A stretch of 64,000 nt of DNA from Megalopta genalis (taxonomy: Eukaryota > Arthropoda > Insecta > Hymenoptera > Halictidae), in assembly GCF_051020955.1 (NCBI RefSeq), contig NC_135014.1:28882242-28946241 (forward strand), given 5' to 3'. Below the pieces are notes generated by a model. That model was not told where the DNA came from. It saw only the letters and a program-made list of their open reading frames with translations, and ran no database searches. A program made the position numbers and the translations under genes. Shown in pieces: positions 12,531-23,980 of this stretch (position 1 is its first letter; the number at the start of each line of letters is the position of its first letter).

Positions 12531-12577
<47 letters not shown>

Positions 12578-12655
12578 GAGACGGTTGAATGGGAACCTCG
12601 AATAAGGATCTATGTAGCGTTATTATGACGACCTGTAATAACGCGGCATACAAAG
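11220..12655. other. Stretch with no recognisable gene
   Basis: CpG-rich. It contains a GGCCCG-rich short repeat at 11698-11748 and (GA)n tracts at 12180-12212 and 12520-12580. Serine-rich open frames over these tracts are simple-repeat translations. Confidence 0.6.
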
Positions 12656-12660
12656 TTATA

Positions 12661-12755
12661 CAGTAATGTCACTCTAATTGACTAATTGCTCAGATTGTCC
12701 ACAAAAATGGGCAATTTGGGAAGAGTAGATACGATTGTTCGTGCCTACAATGTCA
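12661..12755. mobile_element. Foldback MITE (family A), left half only
   Basis: CAGTAATGTCACTC through GGGAAGAGTAGATACGATTG, then abrupt loss of the loop and right arm. The following sequence (from ACAATGTCAATCG) matches the flank of the MITE at 16740. Confidence 0.78.
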
Positions 12756-12879
12756 ATCGTTATTGCCACTCTCTCAACTTGTTTTGCTATTCATACACAT
12801 CGTTTATATATAATGGCGTAACTATTGTTCGCTGCCATCCTTAAAGTCTCGATCTTACTGTTCTTATTGTTTTCATCGC

Positions 12880-12921
<42 letters not shown>

Positions 12922-12974
12922 GTTATTATTATTGTTACCATTACATGCCATTATTCATCCTCATGTTCCTATTA
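12756..12974 (+). repeat. Flanking repeat shared with 16960-17485
   Basis: Contains CAATGTCAATCGTTATTGCC, GTAACTATTGTTCGCTGCCA, CTTATTGTTTTCATCGCG, a (TTA)n tract (12882-12942) and CATTATTCATCCT. The same blocks in the same order follow the MITE at 16740. The 16.7-kb copy has a large AT-microsatellite expansion between the first two blocks. Confidence 0.8.
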
Positions 12975-13188
12975 CAGTAATGTCTCTCTAATTGTCGCCC
13001 AAATTGTGTGCTATAATAGACAATTTGGGAAGAGGAGAAGCGATTATTCGAGCCTCGCAGCTCGTCTTTTATAATTACCGATTGTCAATAACTATAAAAA
13101 CAAGCTGCAAGGCTCGAATAATCGTATCTTCTCTTCCCAAATTGTCCATTTTTGTGCGCAATCTGAGCGTCAGTTAGGGAGACATTAC
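12975..13188. mobile_element. Foldback MITE (family A), full length
   Basis: Left end CAGTAATGTCTCTC, right end GGGAGACATTACTA. It is inserted right after GTTCCTATTA; the related copy at 17470 reads GTTCCTATTATCATCG without an insertion. That gives a likely empty site and supports TA as the target. Confidence 0.88.
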
Positions 13189-13211
13189 TACGCGAATATA
13201 TGAGAATACTA

Positions 13212-13367
13212 AGTCGCGATTCTTCGGGCCTCGCGGCTCGTTTCTACAGTCGTCGATCGTCAATGACGATAAAAACGAGCTGCAAGGCTCGAATAATCGT
13301 ATCTTCTCTTCCCAAATTGTCCATTTTTGCGGACAATCAGGGAGCGTCAATTAGGGAGACATTACTG
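13212..13367. mobile_element. Foldback MITE (family A), left end lost
   Basis: Starts within the left stem (CGATTCTTCGGGCCTCGCGG) and keeps the loop and complete right arm ending GGGAGACATTACTG TA. It lies 23 bp after the previous copy. Confidence 0.82.
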
Positions 13368-13444
13368 TATTATTTTCTATGGATACGTCGACCAATCAAT
13401 TTATAAACAATCAATTTATTTCAATGTTCGTTACAATGAAATAT

Positions 13445-13656
13445 TAGGGGGGCCGGAAAGTTATGTCGTTTGTTTACATTAAATTCAAACAGATAAATTT
13501 TTAACCAGTTTTTATTTTCAATCAATGATGTAAAATCACCCTCATTATCAACAACCTTCTTTCATTTAGTATGCAAATTTGTAGTATGCAAAAATTAATA
13601 TGCAAAAAAGAAAATACTGACACGAGCAGAAACGACATTACTTTCCGGCCCCCCTA
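13445..13656 (-). mobile_element. Deleted mariner-like element (family M2)
   Basis: Inverted ends: GGGGGGCCGGAAAGTTATGT at 13447 and ACATTACTTTCCGGCCCCCC at the right, flanked by TA. On the minus strand the inner part still reads KVVDNEGDF and continues to NVNKRHNFPAPL, like the C-terminus of a mariner transposase. The rest of the gene is gone. A shorter sister copy lies at 60795. Confidence 0.82.
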
Positions 13657-13659
13657 ATA

Positions 13660-14560
13660 GAACAATTTAGAATGACAATAATCGATCGAAGGTCCAACAT
13701 GAAAAGATTTTCTATGTACTTTAATTCTAATATGATGATGTAATATCCAAGGACATTTCAAGACCTTTCCCATAAGTTCGACGAGACCGGAAGCTTGCCG
13801 ATAACCGAATTGAAACAAAAATGCAATTATTTCGCGAGATTCCCGTCGAATTATGCGAACGCGATTCGACGCGAGAAGAGCATATTTTCGCGGACCGCGT
13901 GCCTAACGATGCGCGACGAATTTCACCGAAATAATGCCGTCCGATCGTCCTTCGAAAACGAGCTCGCCATTACGCGTAAAACACGTGGCCGTATTCTTTT
14001 GACATTCCGGCGTGACTTTTGATTGGTTAATTAACTCTCGGAGAGCGTAATCGATGCACGATCGTCGGGAACGCGCTGCGACAACCTCGAGCGACAGGTG
14101 TGCCCGGCACGCCCGTTGTCGTATCGTTCTCGTCCTTTTTACCGAAAAACGCATCGCCCGAAATAACACCGGAATTTCCGGAACCGATTCGATTCCACGA
14201 CGGCCGACTTGGAAAACGACCAAGAGCACGATCCAACGAGATCGAGATCTCGAGATCTCGGTCTCGATCGCGTGCAGGTTCTCGGCCGATCTCGCGTCGT
14301 ATCGCGAACGTAAAGCTCGCCTCTTCCGGCACAACTTTTACTCGAACCTTCACTCTTTATTCAACGAATTTCTTATCGATTCCGCGGGATTGTTCTCGGA
14401 ATGAGCATTCCTTCGTGGAAGACTCGAAGACGCTTGGGACCGTGCGATTAAAATGGCCTGGCGGTTCTTTGATGAAAAATAAATGTCGCGTGAGTAGATT
14501 CTAAATTGGTTGCTCGTGTCGTCGCTTTTTTGCGTTCTTTGCTCGTGTGTAATGGCTTTC
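13660..14560. other. Stretch with no recognisable gene
   Basis: CpG-rich. Overlapping Arg/Ser-rich frames on both strands (13903-14504) mirror each other and show no known motif. A 16-bp palindrome, GAGATCTCGAGATCTC, is at about 14243. Confidence 0.5.
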
Positions 14561-14565
14561 ATACA

Positions 14566-14885
14566 TAAATAAATTATTATTATTATTATATTATTAGTAT
14601 TATATTATTATTATAATATTATTATTATACTATTATTATATTATTATTATTATATTGTATTGTATTGTATTGTATTGTATTGTATTGTATTATATTCTAT
14701 TATATTCTATTATATTATATTATATTATATTATATTATATTATATTATATTATATTATATTATATTATATTATATTATATTATATTATATTATATTATAT
14801 TATATTATATTATTATTTTATTATATTATATTATATTATAATATATTATATTATTATTTTATTATTATTATTAATATATTATTAC
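14566..14885. repeat. Compound microsatellite with pentamer array
   Basis: ATT repeats, then a pentamer array at about 14651-14810 with variants in blocks: about nine TATTG, a few TATTC, then many TATTA. The long tyrosine/isoleucine frames across it are repeat translations. Confidence 0.92.
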
Positions 14886-14889
14886 ATAT

Positions 14890-15560
14890 TGTACAATCGA
14901 CGTTGCGTTAAAATGGACTCATCCATCGCACGATCGTTTGTAAATTACAATACTTTAGTATTACTAATAATAAATAGAATCAATAAATGTAGTACTAACG
15001 AATGGTATCAAAAAACGTCACGAACTGTAAGAAATACGGTAAAACGAAAGAGTAAACAGAGTTTGAATCGTGATCAAAGCTACGAGAACAGGACAGACAC
15101 CGAGGGCACAACCGAATATGCGCGCGCGGAATTTGACCGATTCGTGGTAATCGCGGGACGCGATTGCTCGTGCAATGGTATCTCGATAATACGAAGCACG
15201 TACACGGCGAAACGTATCGGTAAATAAATGGAGCGTGGCCAGACCAGCGGACAAACAAAAGTCTGCCGGGGAAACGGGAGACGCCAATAAACGCGCGAAA
15301 TTACGCGCGGCGAGGCGAGGCGCGGCGCGCACCTGGCAGCGCGCTCTAAAAGCTAGCAACGCGCCGAAAATAACGCTGCCGATAGACTCGATTCGGTCGC
15401 GTGTGTGTCCGCGTCGGGGTCCGACGATTCGTCCGTAAAAAGTTTATTCGCCCTTCTCTCGGCTCGGCTTTATTATCGGGGAGTGAAGAGGATTTTAATC
15501 GATTGCAGAATTTCGTTGCGTTCTGAGATGTATAACATTGGCAATGAAACAAACAGCTTG
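14890..15560. other. Stretch with no recognisable gene
   Basis: Single-copy sequence, AT-rich then CpG-rich. I see no gene signature. Confidence 0.5.
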
Positions 15561-15564
15561 TTTT

Positions 15565-15840
15565 TATCATTATTATATATTATATATATATAATATATAT
15601 AATATTTATAATATATATAATATATGTAATATATATAATATATAATAATGATAAATATTATATAATTATTATTATATTATATATATAATAATATAATAAT
15701 ATTATATTAATATATAATAATATAATATTATTATATTATTATATATATAATATAATAATAATTATATAATAATTATATATTATTTATCATTATTATCATT
15801 ATTATCATTATTATCTATTATATTTTATTATTTTTTTTTT
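15565..15840. repeat. AT microsatellite
   Basis: Interleaved TATA, ATT and TTATCA repeats ending in a run of T at 15830-15841. Confidence 0.9.
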
Positions 15841-15844
15841 TTCT

Positions 15845-16284
15845 CCTAGCCCGGCGGTGTACCAAATTTTCAAGCACGACGCGGCGGGAAGATCGGAGAT
15901 CGATAACGAGAGTTCGAAGGATAAAACCGTTTGGAAGCATTCGGACGATCTTGTCGCCGGGTTTCTCAAAGACTTCGTCGTTTCGGTTCGTGGGATAAGA
16001 TCGACGTGCGCGACGGCAGTCGCCAGCATCTCGGCGCGGGTTTACAACGAGTCTCATTATTTACAAGTCGTTGGGACAAACGCGTCCCCCGTTGGTGGTC
16101 CGATGGTGAAGGTGTTAAAGACGGGATCCTCCCGGCTGGCCCTGAAACGTCGCGATCGTGACGATCCTCCTGCGAATGATCGCCGTTTCTCGCACATTTG
16201 CCCGCGATGTACGAAGCGAGATTGCCCAAAGATCTCTCGTCGAAAGAGCGGCGAGGGGAGATAGAGATAGACAGTGAACGAGCG

Positions 16285-16323
<39 letters not shown>

Positions 16324-16735
16324 AGGGTGGGAAAGGGGGAGAAAGACGAGGAGATGCATTGCACGCGCGGATGGAAGGTGCGGACGTACACCTGAGAGCA
16401 GGTGCATCGCAAGGTCTCGGTCCTCTCCGCTTCTCTCTTTCCCGTGCCACCGGCGGACAATCGGTTGATCCGAGGGACATAAAATTGATCGGGTCCGGTT
16501 GGCTCTCCTCGCCTTTTCATCCAAACCCCCACCGAAAATTCTTTTTCCTCGATCTTGCCGGATCAAATCGGGAGCAATCGCTTCCCCCCCTCGACTTTCT
16601 CATCGCTTTAGAATTTCTATAAACGCGCTCTCAAAAATGTCACAAAATGCTTGCCAATCGGCAAGATAATCTCACTCGGAAATTGAACGAAACGATCGAT
16701 CCGTAAATCTCATTCGAAACTTAACAGTTTGTACA
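15845..16735. other. Stretch with no recognisable gene
   Basis: CpG-rich. A (GA)n tract at 16284-16320 produces the serine/leucine-rich frames seen here. I find no supported coding region. Confidence 0.55.
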
Positions 16736-16739
16736 TACA

Positions 16740-16955
16740 TAGTAATGTCTCCCTAATTCGCGCTCGGATTCTGCAGAGAAATGGACAATTCGGGGAGAGG
16801 AGATACGATTGTTCGAGCCTTGCGATTCGTTTGTATAGTTGTTGACGATCGATAACCATAAAAAAAACGAGCCACGAGGCTGGAAAGATCGTATCTCCTC
16901 TTCCAAAATTCTACATTTTCGTGGACGATCTGAGCGTCAATTAGAGAGACATTAC
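16740..16955. mobile_element. Foldback MITE (family A), full length
   Basis: Left end AGTAATGTCTCCC (first base mutated), right end GAGAGACATTACTG TA, with the long inverted arms intact. Confidence 0.87.
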
Positions 16956-16959
16956 TGTA

Positions 16960-17485
16960 TTCTGTACAATGCCAATCGTTGTTGCCACTCATGTGGCAAT
17001 AATTATATTTGTAGTATATATATAACGATAGTTACGCCATTATGTAACTATTAATATAATATATTATATATACAAAGTATATATATAATATAATATTATA
17101 TATATAATATACAATACTATAATACTATAGTAATATATATACTATATATATATTACTATATATAATATAGTAATAGTATATTATTATATATATAATACTA
17201 TAATAATATACTATATATAATACACTATAATACTATACTATATAATACTATAATATAATACTATATATATAGTATTATATTATTATATTATATAATACTA
17301 TATATATAGTATTATATTAATAGTTATATACATAATGGAGTAACTATTGTTCGCTGCCATCTCCTTAAAGTCTTGATCTTATTGTTCTTATTGTTTTCAT
17401 CACGTTATTATTATTATTATCATTATTGTTATTATTGTTACAGGTACAAGCTATTATTCATCCTAATGTTCCTATTATCATCGTT
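16960..17485. repeat. MITE-linked repeat with AT expansion
   Basis: Matches 12756-12974 at both ends (CAATGCCAATCGTTGTTGCC; GTAACTATTGTTCGCTGCCA through CATTATTCATCCT-like sequence). A complex TA/ACTATA microsatellite fills 17040-17335. Confidence 0.8.
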
Positions 17486-17697
17486 AACGACAATATTACT
17501 GTAACGTATTATTACCGTAACAAAGGCCCGCCGACATAATAAATATATGTTATTATTATGTATCTCTCTGTGATCGCTATGCAAAATAGAAATGATCTGC
17601 ATCGGTTGCAACGAGTAGAAACTCAACAGAGTGACGGCTTTAGAGAGCTCGTGACTCGATCTCGCAGCTAGACAAACGCGTGCTGTGATTCAGTGTG
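17486..17697. other. Short single-copy stretch before a possible exon
   Basis: Single-copy sequence without a motif I recognise. It would be upstream or 5' leader sequence if the next entry is a real first exon. Confidence 0.3.
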
Positions 17698-17863
17698 ATG
17701 GCTGCGCCGGAGGAGGGTTTAAGCGACACATTAGACAGCGACGATACGGGCGTTTGTTTTGGCGTTTCTTTCGCGCCGTGTTCTCTTCTTTATTTGTCGG
17801 AAGGAATTATCGATCGCAACGCGCACATTATAAAAACGACCATGCAGTCACGGCGCCGAACAG
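17698..17863 (+). CDS. Possible first coding exon of an unknown gene
   Basis: An ATG at 17698 opens a frame that starts MAAPEEGLSDTLDSDDTG and runs 55 codons to a plausible donor (CAG|GTAAAA). The acidic, serine-containing start and even codon use look more protein-like than nearby frames, which are Arg-rich CpG translations. I could not find a partner exon downstream on the plus strand before 26 kb, and I do not recognise the protein. It may be a chance open frame. Confidence 0.25.
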
Positions 17864-18705
17864 GTAAAACATCGACGCAATAAACAACGGTAAGAGACGT
17901 GTAATTTCACTCTTCGTTCTCCGCTTAGGAAATTACTTCAGATTGCATATCGGCAATTATCGACGGCAATTATTATCGGAGGACTCCAACGGCCTCCAAC
18001 GTCGACGGACCCGGCGCAGCTTGATACAATGTTTCCACTTACGGAAACAAGTTTTCTATTTTCTGTCACGCGTCGCGCCGTAAGTGTAAATTACTCGCGA
18101 TTGATCGTCGGTCCTCCGTGCTCGACCTTCGCGACGACGTTGCATGCGGGCTGGCTCGACTCGCTCGCTGGTTCGCACGTCATTAGCGGAATTCCAAAAT
18201 TTCTTGGAAATCGAAACCGCTTCACGTGCACACATATAGATCCGCTGGATCGAACACGCCGGGACGCAGATCGACATCTGCTCGTTATTCTAATTGGTCC
18301 CCGTTCCGTTGCTCGGTGTCTCCCGATCCGTCTCGAAAACAAGTGTCGAGCAAAGGCGAAACAGAGCAGCGCAATGGGCAAAAGCTGTGGACAGCGGCGG
18401 CGAAGGCCGTCGATAATTCGAGCCACGGTGGACAACAAAGAAAATCGGCAGCGAATTCGTATAGAGCCTCCTAAACGCGCCTACCGCCGCGTTTCTGTTC
18501 CCTCGCATCGACGGAACAATTTATTTCTCCAGCTGCTACGATTAGTTCCACTCGGCAGCTTTTAGTTTCTCGCGAAACGCTCGGAAGGGCGTGGACGCCG
18601 AGCAGACGGCCGGTGCCTCTGTTTCCACTGTGTAGCTCTCGTTTTTTTTAGCTCGCTTCGACTCTTTCTCTTCGACGCGAACATACATTCCCGGAAATCT
18701 CGGAT
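17864..18705. other. Stretch with no recognisable gene
   Basis: CpG-rich. The long frame at 18029-18565 is Arg-rich and unlike any family I know. Confidence 0.5.
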
Positions 18706-18709
18706 GTCT

Positions 18710-19288
18710 TTAACCCATTGACTGGCAACTACGAGATATCTCGTAGCCGGCGGTTTCGGTACGGACGCTTGCTACGGGATATCTCGTAGTGGGTGCTGCG
18801 AGCTTGGATTGGCTACAAATGGCTATTTGAGTTAGGAACTATAATAGTAGAAAGGATGAATGAAAAATGTATATAGCGTAGGGAACCTATTGATTAGCAA
18901 TACAGAAATACTGTAAACGCCGTTGCAATATTATATCAGTGACTTAATGTTATTATATTTATTATAAATAAAATTAAATTTATATATAAATTATTAAATA
19001 TATATATATAATAATATTATTATATTATATATATATAATATAATATAATATAATATATTATATTATTGAATATATATATATATATATATAATAATATTAT
19101 ATAATATTTATATATTATAAATAATATTAAATTTATATATATATAAATATATATATATTTATATAATATAATTTATATAATAATAATATATAAATTATAT
19201 ATATATATAAACTTCATGTTTTCTTTAAAATAAAACCGTGGCACCCAGGGCAAGACGCGCTAAATTTGCGTGGCAGTCAATGGGTTAA
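18710..19288. mobile_element. TTAA-bounded element (piggyBac-type MITE), 579 bp
   Basis: Both ends are TTAA followed by inverted repeats: TTAACCCATTGACTGGCA at the left and TGGCAGTCAATGGGTTAA at the right. Just inside the left end are two copies of a near-perfect palindrome (CTACGAGATATCTCGTAG at 18729, CTACGGGATATCTCGTAG at 18772). The interior is AT microsatellite (18950-19210). There is no coding capacity. TTAA targets are typical of piggyBac transposases, so the family call is inference from the ends. Confidence 0.85.
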
Positions 19289-19358
19289 CCGATTTTGGCT
19301 ATCTCGCCCGCTCTCGCGACCCCTTCGACACCTTGCCGCGCTTTCCAGCGGCAATCCG

Positions 19359-19574
19359 TTAACACTAAACCTACCAAAGCAGTAATACTAACTGGCACGT
19401 ACTGCTTCACAAAAGTGAGACGACCGAATTTATTTAGAATTTGTAAAGTTTTTATTATAAAACTTGCTCCAATAATATAACTTATTCGAGCGTTTTCCAC
19501 GAAAGAGTCTCGGAACTTCGCAGAATTGCAAAATAAGAAAGCGGTCGCTTCGACCGCGGTAGGTTTAGTGTTAA
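19359..19574. mobile_element. TTAA-bounded MITE, 216 bp
   Basis: Ends TTAACACTAAACCTACC and GGTAGGTTTAGTGTTAA are perfect inverted repeats. The interior is non-coding. It lies 70 bp from the previous element but has different ends. Confidence 0.87.
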
Positions 19575-19579
19575 GTATG

Positions 19580-19880
19580 AACGTTGTTCCATACTCTTTT
19601 CAACGTTAAATAAAATTCTGACTCTTGACATCGTCGTTAGACAGCGGATTTTATGCGAACGAGGACGTCGGAAGGATCGCCGAAGGATTTTTAGAAATAA
19701 GGAAACGACTGTCTGGCAACGTTTCGAGCATGATTCTGATATTTTGATTGAATTTGCAGATGCTTGGACGCTTCGGCTACCGATAATTAAACGGATCCAT
19801 TGTCGTCCGAGCTAACTGGGTTTGTCTTCCGAGGAAGCAGCTACGCGATAGACGTCCCCGATGCGGCCGCAGCGTGGGCG

Positions 19881-19922
<42 letters not shown>

Positions 19923-20350
19923 GGGTAACGAATTGAAGGCTCTGTCTCGAATCGAGCCCGAGAATGATCGGCTTTTGTCGAAGGCAATCACGCGGATGAT
20001 GACGCGGCTACCGTCAGCAGCTGCTTGTTCCCGTCGATGATCATCGCCCTCGAGTTTCAGGCGCGCTCCGTGTCCTTCGTCACGCTGGAATCTTGATTCC
20101 GATGAATTACGAGGAATTCCTCGCGCCGATCGCGATGGAAACTCGGGAGTCCTTGTTCTTCGGGGCATTCTGGGCCGATGCTTTTTTCCGAGTGACGTAG
20201 GTGAAGGGATTTGTTCGCGGCGGCGTCGCCCGGGAATTAGGTAAACAGGTGGATTGCGAAATGAAATCGATGGCTCGATTGCAGAAGCGAATTTACGATG
20301 GGAACGATCCTCGCGGATTATAGAATTCCATTTGCATATGGACCGGTTCT
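19580..20350. other. Stretch with no recognisable gene
   Basis: Single-copy sequence with a (GA)n tract at 19880-19921. No supported gene. Confidence 0.5.
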
Positions 20351-20357
20351 AGAAGAA

Positions 20358-20790
20358 TTACACGGATCTTTTATTATTTACAGCGATGGTGATTCTATTT
20401 AAACAATAATAATCTATTTGAACAGTAGGGAATGACGTCCGTGAAGTATTTAAATTGAAATGGGACAAGATATCTGGACTAGAAAAGCAGTTGTTCAGCG
20501 TTTCAAACGCAAACAATGATTTATACGTGAATCCGAGATGGCCAAGTGATGACAAATTGAGGCGAAATTGCATCATCGTGTGATCATGATCAAACGGCGA
20601 CGAAGAACAGTCGAGCTTGCGTGCGACTAATCGCAGAAATTGGTGTTGCGCGCGTTCTAATTTATACCGTCGGGTCTTGTACCATAAAGACCTTGTTACG
20701 GAACAATACTCCAGACATGATACGACTAAGGAACGACCAAGGAAGTATAATGTTACAGTATTTGTGCTTCGAAAACGTTTGGATGCTCTC
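20358..20790 (-). pseudogene. Non-LTR retrotransposon relic (reverse transcriptase C-terminus)
   Basis: The minus-strand frame of about 148 residues has the layout found after the catalytic core in jockey/CR1-type reverse transcriptases: a LEYCSV segment, then ERAQHQFLRLVARK, a FDHDH stretch, LSSL, and an SPDILS segment. The reverse-transcriptase core (YADD) and endonuclease are absent, so this is a short 3' fragment, the common outcome of 5'-truncated insertion. Its 5' side abuts the TTAA element at 20791. Confidence 0.75.
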
Positions 20791-21037
20791 TTAACCCTTT
20801 GCACTCGAGTGGCGACTCGGAGACACCGCTAAAACTCGTTACACCACGTTTTAAGGTAATTCTTATATTAACAAAGTTTAGATTTAAAAACTTGCTAAGA
20901 GTGAAACTGTTGCGCGAGTGCCAAGAGTCAATTTCGTACGCATAAGATGCATTTTATCATATAAAATAAAAAATACTGTAAGTGAGAAAAATGATTTTAT
21001 GTTTACAGTTAAAATAGCTTCGAGTGCAAAGGGTCAA
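20791..21037. mobile_element. TTAA-bounded MITE (CCCTTTGCACTCGA family), copy 1
   Basis: Left end TTAACCCTTTGCACTCGAGT, right end TCGAGTGCAAAGGGTCAA (last TTAA mutated). Relatives at 23714 and 33116 share the whole interior, including TTAACAAAGTTTAGATT-like and AAATGCATTTT-like blocks. Confidence 0.88.
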
Positions 21038-21039
21038 TA

Positions 21040-23098
21040 AAAGCCCACACAAATGCGAATCGTGGGTCACGGTGAGATCGAAACGCCCAGGGTCTGCAAA
21101 GACCCGTCGAATTCTACGTCGGCTCTCTCTCTCCTGGATAGAAGAATCACGGTGATCGAATGTTCCCCGAGAATCAGCGTGATCGCCGAGCGTCGTTTCA
21201 CTTTATTATGATTTAAGGGGGCCACAACGACCGCAGACGGAACTGATAATTCAGTAGTAACTGTTCCAAATGAATTATAGGTTTGCTGCCGTCGCGTGCC
21301 CGTTTTCACGACAAGCGCGGGCAGCCGTAGAAAGCTGCAAACTCGCCGGACGAACATTGTGTAACAATTTCGGTGGATCCCGCTCGGTTCTCGGCGAGAC
21401 AACGACCTCGAATAATCGTGGTCCCGGGAGTTGTTCCGATTGTCGTCGGCCTCCACGGAATCGCTAGCGAAATAGTGGACCGGCTGGCCTTCTCTCGAGA
21501 TCTTCTACTGAAGACGCGAGTGTCTAGCCTACGAACGGGCTCGTTAGAAACCAGTCGCTAACTTATTCTACAGCGCGCAACTGGTGACACGGGAAAATTG
21601 TATTTAAAACATTTCACCGTGGACCCGATTTGTTTCCACGCTTCGGTTCCACAAAACGACCAGAAAAATCGTACGCCAAGTTTCGAGGGGTCGTTGCAAA
21701 GAGAACACTTCGATCTTGGAATCCATGATCGATTCGTTCGCGAGCAAAATTTCGATCGATCTTGGAGACCCGTGTCTCCAGTTTTCCGGTATATCGTGCG
21801 AGAACGCGTTCCATGAAACATTTGTAGCAAAAGAGGAAGCTTCGGACTTTAAAGAGAGCGCAGATTTATCATTGTACAACAACGATCTCGCGAGATTGTA
21901 ACAGTTGAAACATCGAGAATATTCGTGAAAAATCAACTCTAAATATTCGCCGTAAAATCGAAGTAATTTAACTGATAAAACTGAAACCGGAGAGGCAAAA
22001 TTTATCACAACGTACGATATTTGACGTCTTTCGCATTCCAAGCATTCTGGTAAAATTCAATTTTGTTTGAATATATCGCAAACTAATTTTGAAAAAAAAA
22101 GCTAGTCAAGACTACAACGTGACCGACGCGGTACTCGAGGTGTTAAGTTACGCATCACCGCCGGCATTTGCATGATCATCCCCGGTCTAGTTAACAATTA
22201 GCCACGGAATCCCGAGTACACTGGCGAACGTTGTCCTTCCTGATAACTAGTCGATAATAAGCCGAGTTAACGTCGACGGGGCCGAGCAAGAAGCGGGCAT
22301 CGCCTGTACGCGCGCCGCTAACTTCGCTTCATCCATTATTCACCGTTCATCCATTTACTTCATTTAGTCCGTTCACTTCGGCGTACGGTGGCAAAAACCC
22401 GCGACCAGACACTTGTAATGCCCGCGCGGCGATGCCGAGAATGCGGGGCAGAGAAAATAACCAAGCAGAAACGTTGTCGCCCGGGAAAATGTTTCTTCTC
22501 GACGCCGCTCCGCTACGCTTTGGGCCCGCTCCGGTCTGTTCTTTATCCCCCGGGGATAATTACATCGCCGTACGGAAAGCCGATCGGTTGTTAAACGGTC
22601 CGAGACACGAAAATGTCCGTTCGTTTCGCTCGAAATTGCCAGGTTCCCGACAAAGTTTCTTCGCACGTCGTTAATCCGCTTTTGCTTGTTTAAGATCGCG
22701 CGCAATCGAGCCGTTTATACGCGTCGAACGACACGTGGCACGCTCTGCGACATTGCGCGAACGAACAAACTATTTTTTCAAATCGTTCGAACTCGTTAAC
22801 GGGCGAGTTGCGTGATCGCAGGATCAATCACGGGATCGTAGGGCAAGTCACGCGATCGCGCTTGCTCGATCAACACCTTGCGGGAACCGATTACGTTGAG
22901 TCCCATAGTACGCTTACTACAGATGTAATCTGTACTAATAATCGTGTAACGTGGAGAGTGCAAGACCTTGGGGCCGCCTATTTCATTGAAACCTTACACA
23001 CTCGCGGGCTTCGTTCTCCTGTGTTCACGGATATACCTGTACCAGTAAAGCGATCATTTTAATTAGACAGATACTTCATTGTTTTTGGGTGTCTATGA
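21040..23098. other. Stretch with no recognisable gene
   Basis: Single-copy, mixed composition. The frame at 21604-22041 (minus, 145 codons) is the longest, but its sequence matches no family I know and a competing frame lies opposite. Confidence 0.5.
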
Positions 23099-23397
23099 TT
23101 AACCTTTTAGGCACGACGCGCCACTATAGTGACTTCCGCGGATGTTATCTCTCTGAACGACGCGCCACTATAGTGGCTTGCTCTTGCAGCTCACTCGCTC
23201 ATCGTTTGTATCAAATAATCGTCTTCGTATGCATTGTTTCACACTTCCTTTGTCTTCGCATTGATTTACAATATACAGACTTATCTTAACAATATAACTG
23301 TATCTTAACAATATACAGACAGAATATACAGACATATCAGACTCTGCCGTCCAGAGAAATAGCCTCGCGCAGAATTTGGCCGCGCCTAAAAGGTTAA
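23099..23397. mobile_element. TTAA-bounded element with paired palindromes, 299 bp
   Basis: Ends TTAACCTTTTAGGC and GCCTAAAAGGTTAA are inverted repeats. Two copies of GACGCGCCACTATAGTG lie inside the left end. Their CACTATAGTG palindromes start at 23122 and 23166. Non-coding. Confidence 0.85.
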
Positions 23398-23713
23398 AGC
23401 TATCATCGAGTTAATGAAAACTGTTGTCCAATAGACAGCTGTTCGAGCACTTTCTGAAGGAGTACGACGAACGTCGAGACTTACCTTGAACTGGATCGAA
23501 TGAATGGTCACGGTTGCAAATATTTACAGGTGCTCGATGACTCCGCCATTGTTCTCGAGAGACACAGCGACAACTTTGTCGACACGCGGCTCAATGGACC
23601 ACGCATTGACCAACTTTCGTTCCTTTCGTTCGCCAACTGCTCGCTATTGTCCAGAGTCTTGACCTTTGCGCGAACACCGAATCGCTTCGCGTGTCCATGA
23701 TACGTCGGAAATA

Positions 23714-23979
23714 TTAACCCTTTACACTTGCGACACTGAGGCACCGCTAAAATTTGTTGTATCACGCTTTAAGATAACTTTTATATTAACAAAGTTTAGA
23801 TTGAAAAAATTGTTAAGAATGTAACTATTGGGTGAGTCCCGAGTGTCAGTTTCGTGTGCATAAAATGCATTTTGCCATATAAAACAGAAATACTATAAGT
23901 TAGAAAAATGATTTTATATTTATATATATATACTTATATATACTCTAAAGTTAAAATAGCTTCGAGTGCAAAGAGTTAA
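23714..23979. mobile_element. TTAA-bounded MITE (CCCTTTGCACTCGA family), copy 2
   Basis: Ends TTAACCCTTTACACTTG and TCGAGTGCAAAGAGTTAA. The interior matches the copies at 20791 and 33116, with a small TATA expansion near 23920. Confidence 0.86.
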
Positions 23980-23980
23980 G

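Noticed and set aside
14236..14262. Palindrome GAGATCTCGAGATCTC as a regulatory site
   Set aside because: A single short palindrome with no gene nearby and no second copy; chance is likely in GATC-rich sequence.
14655..15227. 190-codon frame rich in Tyr, Ile and Leu
   Set aside because: Begins in the pentamer microsatellite; the remainder has no recognisable domain.
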